A DNA stretch of 64,000 nucleotides, from contig QCCF01000002.1 of assembly GCA_003281365.1 (NCBI GenBank), positions 124,001 through 188,000 of the forward strand, written 5' to 3'. Shown one piece after another: positions 57,203 to 64,000 of this stretch; within the stretch, counting starts at the first letter, position 1; each line of letters opens with the position of its first letter. The DNA comes from Prochlorococcus sp. AG-347-K18. GTDB taxonomy: Bacteria; Cyanobacteriota; Cyanobacteriia; PCC-6307; Cyanobiaceae. A model generated the notes under the pieces. The model had not been told where the DNA came from. It was given only the letters and a program-made list of their open reading frames with translations, and did not search any database. Position numbers and translations under genes: made by a program.

Positions 57203-57670
57203 TTAATCTTTTAATGTACAAAGACTAATTCTTAAAACTTCGTCAAAGGGGATTTTTTTTATCTTACCTTTAATGTTAATAGCTAAATAATCTTTAGACT
57301 TTTTATAAAGTAAACCATTAAGAAATTTTATTTTTGAATTCTTTTGGTTTAACTCAACATTAACTGGAAAACCCCTAAAAGTTTTGAAGTCTCTTTCTGA
57401 GGTTAATTCATCACTGACCCCTTGACTACTAATTTCTAACACATATGAACAATTTAAAAGATTTGATCTTTCTATTTCGTCAGATGCTGGGGTATTAAAT
57501 CTTGCACAATCATCCAGAGAAATATCATCTCCATTGAATTTTTTTATAAAAATTTTGATAACAATCGGATTTTGGTTGGTTTGTATATTTAAATTGCAAA
57601 TTTCGAGATCCCATTCTTTCGCAACTCTTTTTAATAAAATTTCTAGTGTTTTTTTGTTTTCCTTTTCCAA
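57203..57670 (-). CDS. rimP: Ribosome maturation factor RimP
   Basis: RimP helps late assembly of the 30S head. The two-domain pattern is visible: [24 protein letters not shown], then the SLDDCARFN segment and [21 protein letters not shown], followed by the C-terminal Sm-like domain ([12 protein letters not shown]). Length is 155 residues. The start is TTG. It is the first gene of the nusA operon and is divergent from the HtrA-type protease. Confidence 0.94.
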   Translation of the reverse strand: MEKENKKTLEILLKRVAKEWDLEICNLNIQTNQNPIVIKIFIKKFNGDDISLDDCARFNTPASDEIERSNLLNCSYVLEISSQGVSDELTSERDFKTFRGFPVNVELNQKNSKIKFLNGLLYKKSKDYLAINIKGKIKKIPFDEVLRISLCTLKD

Positions 57671-57813
57671 TTTTTATTTATAAGTTTCTTTAATTATTTT
57701 CACACATAAAAAAGTTTTCATAAAAAACAATCAAAAAATTTTATTTTATGGATGTAAACAAAAAAACAACAATAATTTATTTCTTCAATTAGATTTACTT
57801 CAATAAAACATAA

Positions 57814-58959
<1,146 letters not shown>

Positions 58960-59003
58960 ATCATCCATTGAAATTAAATAATCTATGAACTTAAAAAAAT
59001 ATT

Positions 59004-59717
59004 TTGGATACACAAACTCAAATGAAACAAGTAGTTGCTGATGCAGCAATTAAGGAAGTCAAGAATGACATGATACTTGGATTAGGATCTGGAAGTACAG
59101 CTGCGCTAATGATAAAAAGACTCGCTAATGAAATTCATTCTGGAAAATTGAAAAATATCAAAGGTGTTGCAACATCTTTTCAGTCAGAAGTTTTAGCACT
59201 TGAACTTGATATCCAGCTTATTGATTTGGCTTCTGTTTCTGAAATCGATTTAGCTATTGATGGAGCGGATGAAGTCGATCCAGAATTTCAACTAATAAAG
59301 GGTGGAGGAGCATGCCATGTTAGAGAAAAGTTAGTGGCGTCTAAAGCCAATCAACTTTTAATTCTTGTTGACGAAACTAAATTAGTACAAAATTTAAATC
59401 AATCTTTTCCTTTACCCGTCGAAGTTCTTCCAAATGCTTGGAAGCATGTTCAGGATATGATTTCAGAAATGAATGGCAGTTCTAATTTAAGAATGGCTAC
59501 TAAAAAAGCAGGTCCAGTGGTTACTGATCAGGGAAACTTAATTTTAGACGTATTGTTTAATGATGGTATTCACAATCCAAAAGACATTGAAATGTGTATT
59601 AATAATATCCCGGGGGTATTAGAAAACGGATTATTTGTTGATCTTACAGATAAAGTATTGGTTGGTAAAATCGAAAACGATATACCGGTTGTTTACTCTC
59701 CATCAAAAGCAGGTTGA
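59004..59717 (+). CDS. rpiA: Ribose-5-phosphate isomerase A
   Basis: RpiA interconverts ribose-5-phosphate and ribulose-5-phosphate in the Calvin and pentose phosphate cycles. GLGSGSTA, the [11 protein letters not shown] active-site segment and [13 protein letters not shown] are visible. Length is 237 residues. The start is TTG at 59004. Its 3' end overlaps the 3' end of hisD by 25 bp on the opposite strand. Confidence 0.96.
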   Translation: MDTQTQMKQVVADAAIKEVKNDMILGLGSGSTAALMIKRLANEIHSGKLKNIKGVATSFQSEVLALELDIQLIDLASVSEIDLAIDGADEVDPEFQLIKGGGACHVREKLVASKANQLLILVDETKLVQNLNQSFPLPVEVLPNAWKHVQDMISEMNGSSNLRMATKKAGPVVTDQGNLILDVLFNDGIHNPKDIEMCINNIPGVLENGLFVDLTDKVLVGKIENDIPVVYSPSKAG

Positions 59718-61000
59718 TCTTTAAATCTTATTTGCACTGAATTAGCGTGACTATGTAAACCCTCACTTTTTGCGAGATTTATTATGTCAAGACTATTTAC
59801 CTTTAGACTTTCTTCACTAAATTCTATGATTGAAGTGTTTTTCATAAAAGTTTCAACTCCTAAAGAACCACTGAATCTGGAATTTCCTGACGTGGGTAAA
59901 GTATGATTTGGTCCGGCCAGATAATCCCCTACTGCTTCTGGGGTCCATTTCCCTAGAAATATAGCTCCTGCATTCTCTATACCTTTAAGAACCTTTTTGG
60001 GATCATAAGCAAGAATTTCTAGATGTTCTGGGGCAAAGTTGTTGCTCAGTTCTATACAGGATTTATAATTCTCGCAAATAACAATCAATCCCCAATTTTT
60101 TATTGATTGCATGCAAATCTCTTTTCTTGGATGATTATGTATTTTTTTATAAATTTCTTCTGAAACTTCTCTAGCCTGTTCTTTTGATGTAGTCAAAAGA
60201 ATTGACGATGCTAGTGGATCATGTTCAGCTTGAGCAAGTAAATCAGATGCAATGTGATTACTTTCAGCTGTTTCATCTGCAATGATTAATATTTCACTTG
60301 GACCAGCTAAGGAATCTATTCCTGTGGATCCATAAATTAGTTTCTTAGCAGTTGTCACATAGATATTGCCGGGACCTGAAATGACATCAACTTGATCAAT
60401 TTGATTTGTGCCAAATGCTAAAGCACCAATTGCTTGAGCTCCTCCAATTCTAAATACTTTATTAATTCCAGATAAGTAAGCTGCAGCTAAAACAGTTTTA
60501 TCTACTTTTCCATCTTCATTCCCAGGGGATACCATTAATATGTTTTCTACTCCTGCTACTTTTGCAGGTATTGCATTCATTAATACAGTACTTGGATAAG
60601 CAGCTCTACCTCCAGGAATATAGATACCTGCATTTTTTACTGGTTTCCAACACCTTTGGACTGTATCACCATGCTCACCCTTTATGGTGAAAGATGATGG
60701 AATTTCCTTTTCATGAAATTTTTTGATTCTTTTATGAGCTACCTCAAGTGAGCGCTTTAAATTACTATCAATTTCATCCCATGCATCTTTCAAATCATTA
60801 GCACTAACTTGCATTGGGTTAGGTTTGAAACCATCAAATTTTTTTGTATATTTTTCTACAGCTATATCCCCATGAGTTTTGACTTCTTGAAGAATTTCTT
60901 CGACAGTTGAATTTATCTTGTTATTGTTTTCTGAATTTGTTCGAGTAGAAATCCTTTTTAATTCTTGGATAGCTTCCTTTTTATTATTTATGATCTTCAT
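59693..61000 (-). CDS. hisD: Histidinol dehydrogenase
   Basis: HisD oxidises histidinol to histidine in two NAD-dependent steps. The product carries [15 protein letters not shown], the [12 protein letters not shown] and [14 protein letters not shown] segments, the [10 protein letters not shown] zinc/active-site region and [10 protein letters not shown]. Length is 435 residues. It stands apart from other his genes, as is usual in cyanobacteria, and is divergent from rpsT. Confidence 0.97.
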   Translation of the reverse strand: MKIINNKKEAIQELKRISTRTNSENNNKINSTVEEILQEVKTHGDIAVEKYTKKFDGFKPNPMQVSANDLKDAWDEIDSNLKRSLEVAHKRIKKFHEKEIPSSFTIKGEHGDTVQRCWKPVKNAGIYIPGGRAAYPSTVLMNAIPAKVAGVENILMVSPGNEDGKVDKTVLAAAYLSGINKVFRIGGAQAIGALAFGTNQIDQVDVISGPGNIYVTTAKKLIYGSTGIDSLAGPSEILIIADETAESNHIASDLLAQAEHDPLASSILLTTSKEQAREVSEEIYKKIHNHPRKEICMQSIKNWGLIVICENYKSCIELSNNFAPEHLEILAYDPKKVLKGIENAGAIFLGKWTPEAVGDYLAGPNHTLPTSGNSRFSGSLGVETFMKNTSIIEFSEESLKVNSLDIINLAKSEGLHSHANSVQIRFKDQPAFDGE

Positions 61001-61066
61001 ATTGTTTATATTTTCAAATTTAAAGGTTCAAGACCCAATTTAGCTATTCATCTAAATTATATATTA

Positions 61067-61096
61067 TTGATTTCTTGTCTAATAATTTGTTATGAT
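61067..61096 (+). promoter_or_regulatory. Candidate promoter for rpsT-tatD
   Basis: TTGATT (61067-61072) and TATGAT (61091-61096) are separated by 18 bp, one of the best -35/-10 pairs in this window. The predicted start near 61103 gives a 20-nt leader for the rpsT GTG. Confidence 0.5.
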
Positions 61097-61122
61097 GAAA
61101 TACACTAATCTTTGTACCATCT

Positions 61123-61416
61123 GTGGCAAATAACAAATCAGCAAAAAAGAGAATATTAATAGCCGAAAGAAATCGTTTAAGTAATAAATTTTACAAATCT
61201 ACAGTTAGGACTTTGACTAAAAAAACATTAGAAAATTGCGAAAAATATAAAAATGAGCCTAATGATGATAATAAAATTTTAGTGAAAACAAGTCTTAATA
61301 AAGCTTTTAGTTTAATTGATAAAGCAGTGAAAAAGAATGTTCTTCACAAAAATAATGGAGCGAATAAAAAATCAAGAATTAACAGCGTCGTTAAAAGCAC
61401 TCTTACCTCCAAGTAA
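61123..61416 (+). CDS. rpsT: 30S ribosomal protein S20
   Basis: S20 is a helical 16S rRNA binder. The 97-residue product starts MANNKSAKKRILIAERNRLSN and contains YKSTVRTLTKKTLENC and the AFSLIDKAVKKNVLHKNNGANKKSRI signature. The start is GTG. tatD follows after 15 bp, so the two likely share the upstream promoter. Confidence 0.97.
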   Translation: MANNKSAKKRILIAERNRLSNKFYKSTVRTLTKKTLENCEKYKNEPNDDNKILVKTSLNKAFSLIDKAVKKNVLHKNNGANKKSRINSVVKSTLTSK

Positions 61417-61431
61417 AATTGGATCATAGTT

Positions 61432-62226
61432 ATGAGCGATATAGAACTCATAGATTCACATTGTCATTTAATATTTGAAAATTTTGAGAATGATCTTAAG
61501 GATGTTGTCCTGAGATTTCGTTCAAGAGGGGTTAAGAAATTAGTTCATGCTTGTTGTGAGTTATCAGAAATTCCTAAGTTAAAAAAAATATCTAATGAAT
61601 TTAATGAAATTTATTATTCAGTAGGGTTGCATCCACTAGAAGCAAAAAAATGGAAAGAAAATTCCAAATCTCTTTTAAGAAACTCAGCCAAAGAAGATTT
61701 AAAAGTTGTAGCCATAGGAGAATTAGGTCTAGATTTTTTTAAAAGTAACAATAAAAAAGAGCAAATTGATGCGCTTATCCCTCAAATGGAGTTAGCTTAT
61801 GAACTTGAACTGCCTGTCATCGTTCATTGTAGAGATGCTGCAAATGAAATGATTGAAATATGTAATGATCTTTCTGATAAAGGAAAATGTCCTAAAGGAG
61901 TTCTTCATTGTTGGACAGGTACTCCAAAAGAAATGAAACAATTCTTGGATCTAGGTTTTTACATTAGTTTTAGTGGAATAGTGACTTTCCCAAAAGCATA
62001 TGAAATTCATGAGTGTGCCAAGATAATTCCAAATGACAAATATTTAATTGAAACAGACTCACCCTTTTTAGCCCCTGTTCCTCACAGAGGGAAAAGAAAT
62101 GAACCTGCATTTGTTGAAAATGTTGCAAATTTTATAGCAAATCTAAGATCTACTGAATTAATTACAATTGCCAAAGAGTCATCAAAGAATGCTAAAGATT
62201 TGTTTAAGTTTGACTTGTTAAGTTGA
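61432..62226 (+). CDS. tatD: TatD family metal-dependent deoxyribonuclease
   Basis: TatD-type enzymes are metal-dependent nucleases of the amidohydrolase fold. LIDSHCHLIFENF gives the two N-terminal metal histidines, GELGLDFF the bridging glutamate, VIVHCRDA and GVLHCWTG further histidines, and LIETDSPFLAPVPHRGKRNEP the terminal aspartate and signature. Length is 264 residues. It lies between rpsT and rpoB, a conserved cyanobacterial order. Confidence 0.95.
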   Translation: MSDIELIDSHCHLIFENFENDLKDVVLRFRSRGVKKLVHACCELSEIPKLKKISNEFNEIYYSVGLHPLEAKKWKENSKSLLRNSAKEDLKVVAIGELGLDFFKSNNKKEQIDALIPQMELAYELELPVIVHCRDAANEMIEICNDLSDKGKCPKGVLHCWTGTPKEMKQFLDLGFYISFSGIVTFPKAYEIHECAKIIPNDKYLIETDSPFLAPVPHRGKRNEPAFVENVANFIANLRSTELITIAKESSKNAKDLFKFDLLS

Positions 62227-62315
62227 CGCAATATTTGTTACTATTAGAAATTACTTGGAAATTTTTCTTAATTTATTCTTTTTAACCTTTTCATAAGTGA
62301 TTTCACGATCATTTC

Positions 62316-62347
62316 ATCAATTTTAAGATTTTTTAAAATTGATTTTT
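62316..62347 (+). terminator. Rho-independent terminator after tatD
   Basis: ATCAATTTTAA (62316-62326) and TTAAAATTGAT (62333-62343) form a perfect 11-bp stem with a 6-nt loop, running into TTTTT (62343-62347). It lies 90 nt after the tatD stop and about 110 nt before rpoB. The stem is AT-rich but long, and the T-run supports the call. Confidence 0.65.
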
Positions 62348-62360
62348 GTTGAAATCCGGA

Positions 62361-62384
62361 TTTAATCCTTTATTATTGATTAAA
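62361..62384 (+). promoter_or_regulatory. Inverted repeat in the rpoB upstream region
   Basis: TTTAATC (62361-62367) and GATTAAA (62378-62384) form a 7-bp inverted repeat with a 10-nt spacer, 75 nt before the rpoB start. It may be an operator or leader hairpin. No certain -35/-10 pair is recognised around it. Confidence 0.3.
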
Positions 62385-62458
62385 AGAAAAGTTAAAAATC
62401 GAATATTGAGTATTTTTAAGGTAAATAGTTAATCTCACAAAATCGCAGGTTTTCTTGG

Positions 62459-64000
62459 ATGAGCAGTAGCGCTTTACAGGTAGCAAAAACAGCTACTTAT
62501 CTACCAGACTTAGTTGAAGTACAAAGAGCAAGTTTTAAATGGTTTTTGGAAAAAGGTTTAATTGAGGAGTTGCAAAATTTTTCTCCCATTTCCGATTACA
62601 CAGGTAAATTAGAATTACATTTTATTGGCGAAGAGTACAGATTAAAAAGACCTAGACATGATGTTGAGGAAGCAAAAAGGAGAGATGCAACATTTGCTTC
62701 TCAAATGTATGTTACTTGTAGATTAATCAACAAGGAAACAGGAGAAATTAAAGAACAAGAAGTATTCATTGGAGAATTACCATTAATGACAGAAAGAGGG
62801 ACTTTCATCATAAATGGTGCAGAAAGAGTAATTGTTAATCAAATTGTTCGCAGTCCAGGGGTTTATTTTAAAGATGAACAGGATAAGAATGGTCGAAGAA
62901 CTTACAATGCAAGCGTTATTCCAAATAGAGGGGCATGGTTGAAGTTTGAGACTGATAAGAATAATTTACTTTATGTAAGAGTTGATAAAACTAGAAAAAT
63001 TAATGCCCATGTTCTTATGAGAGCTATGGGTCTTTCTGATAATGATGTAATAGATAAACTTAGACATCCTGAGTTTTATCAAAACTCAATTGAATCAGCC
63101 AATGATGAGGGCATAAATTCTGAAGATCAGGCTTTGCTAGAACTCTATAAAAAGTTGCGACCTGGTGAACCACCCTCGGTTTCTGGTGGGCAACAGCTAT
63201 TGCATAGTAGATTTTTTGATCCTAAAAGATACGATTTAGGTCGGGTTGGTCGATATAAAATAAATAAAAAATTGAGACTTACAGTACCGGATGAAGTGAG
63301 AACACTTACACATGAAGATGTCCTTTCTACCGTAGATTATTTAATTAATTTAGAGCTGGATATTGGCGGTGCTAGCTTGGATGATATTGACCATCTTGGT
63401 AATCGAAGAGTTAGGTCTGTTGGAGAACTGCTTCAGAATCAAGTAAGGGTTGGACTTAACCGTTTAGAGAGGATTATTAAAGAAAGAATGACTGTTGGAG
63501 AAACAGATTCTCTTACTCCAGCTCAACTAGTAAACCCTAAACCTTTGGTTGCTGCGATAAAGGAGTTTTTTGGATCTAGTCAATTAAGTCAATTCATGGA
63601 TCAAACAAATCCTCTAGCTGAATTAACACATAAGAGAAGAATCTCCGCATTGGGTCCAGGTGGTTTAACACGAGAAAGAGCAGGCTTTGCGGTGAGAGAT
63701 ATTCATCCTTCACATTACGGTAGATTGTGTCCTATCGAAACGCCCGAAGGTCCTAATGCAGGACTTATTAACTCTTTGGCAACTCATGCCAGAGTCAATG
63801 AGTATGGTTTCATTGAAACTCCTTTTTGGGAAGTGAAAAACGGTAAAGTAAATAAAGAAGGTAATCCTGTTTATCTTTCTGCAGATTTAGAAGATGAGTG
63901 CAGAGTTGCTCCTGGTGATGTCGCAACTGATAAGGATGGGAACATATTAGCGAATCTAATACCTGTTAGATATAGACAAGATTTCGAAAAAGTACCTCCC
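62459..64000 (+). CDS. rpoB: DNA-directed RNA polymerase subunit beta (3' end outside window)
   Basis: The beta subunit forms one half of the RNA polymerase active-site cleft. The start [20 protein letters not shown] gives 514 visible codons to the window end, out of roughly 1100 expected. [18 protein letters not shown] and the rifampicin-pocket segment from about residue 370 ([20 protein letters not shown], then [16 protein letters not shown]) are present with wild-type His and Ser positions. It follows rpsT-tatD, the usual cyanobacterial order before rpoC1 and rpoC2. Confidence 0.98.
   Translation, partial: MSSSALQVAKTATYLPDLVEVQRASFKWFLEKGLIEELQNFSPISDYTGKLELHFIGEEYRLKRPRHDVEEAKRRDATFASQMYVTCRLINKETGEIKEQEVFIGELPLMTERGTFIINGAERVIVNQIVRSPGVYFKDEQDKNGRRTYNASVIPNRGAWLKFETDKNNLLYVRVDKTRKINAHVLMRAMGLSDNDVIDKLRHPEFYQNSIESANDEGINSEDQALLELYKKLRPGEPPSVSGGQQLLHSRFFDPKRYDLGRVGRYKINKKLRLTVPDEVRTLTHEDVLSTVDYLINLELDIGGASLDDIDHLGNRRVRSVGELLQNQVRVGLNRLERIIKERMTVGETDSLTPAQLVNPKPLVAAIKEFFGSSQLSQFMDQTNPLAELTHKRRISALGPGGLTRERAGFAVRDIHPSHYGRLCPIETPEGPNAGLINSLATHARVNEYGFIETPFWEVKNGKVNKEGNPVYLSADLEDECRVAPGDVATDKDGNILANLIPVRYRQDFEKVPP

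Overview
This window is a stretch of a very AT-rich, gene-dense cyanobacterial chromosome. The gene set (psaA/psaB, psaI/psaL, ferredoxin-type glutamate synthase, LL-diaminopimelate aminotransferase, cyanobacterial RNase E, a CbiG-CobJ fusion), the compact spacing, the frequent TTG/GTG starts and the protein sequences I recognise all point to Prochlorococcus, most likely a high-light-adapted P. marinus strain. Assignment below genus level is from memory of these proteins and was not computed.

Layout. (1) 1-14477: one long co-directional ribosomal superoperon running from a truncated rplB through the S10 and spc blocks, secY-adk-rpmJ, the alpha block (rpsM-rpsK-rpoA-rplQ), truA, rplM-rpsI-rpmE and prfA. 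rpsN, rpmD, infA and map are not in the positions they hold in E. coli. (2) 14493-19147: HNH nuclease, alanine racemase, tRNA-Ser(GCT), a HAD hydrolase and a cobalamin CbiG-CobJ fusion. (3) 19148-26336: photosystem I genes psaA-psaB with a strong terminator, a glycosyltransferase, a small membrane protein, and psaI-psaL. (4) 26409-28913: a small accessory patch with an NlpC/P60 peptidase head-to-head with a beta-lactamase-fold serine hydrolase, then a resolvase-like protein followed by a 70-residue orphan. (5) 29252-35020: lipA, a YCII protein and glutamate synthase. (6) 35218-41574: the str operon rpsL-rpsG-fusA-tuf-rpsJ, then a Lon-substrate-domain protein and an MPBQ-type methyltransferase. 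(7) 41576-47236: pheA, a DUF1997 protein, rnhB, rne, dapL, clpS. (8) 47249-51767: a B12/radical-SAM protein, two glycosyltransferases and tRNA-Thr(CGT), all on the minus strand. (9) 51822-57670: a DUF3493 protein and the rimP-nusA-ylxR-infB operon. (10) 57829-64000: an HtrA-type protease, rpiA, hisD, rpsT, tatD and the start of rpoB.

Most of the window is core translation, transcription and photosynthesis. I found no prophage, CRISPR array, insertion sequence or obvious novel multi-gene system. The observations most worth checking are a serine-resolvase-like protein whose nucleophile and two catalytic arginines are replaced, in a two-gene unit with an unknown small protein; a 22-nt exact match between the rpsL leader and the strand antisense to the gltB message; a terminator-like hairpin dividing the ribosomal operon after rplX; inverted repeats upstream of psaA; a stable hairpin in the rpsJ leader; and a divergent gene pair with only 3 bp between start codons.
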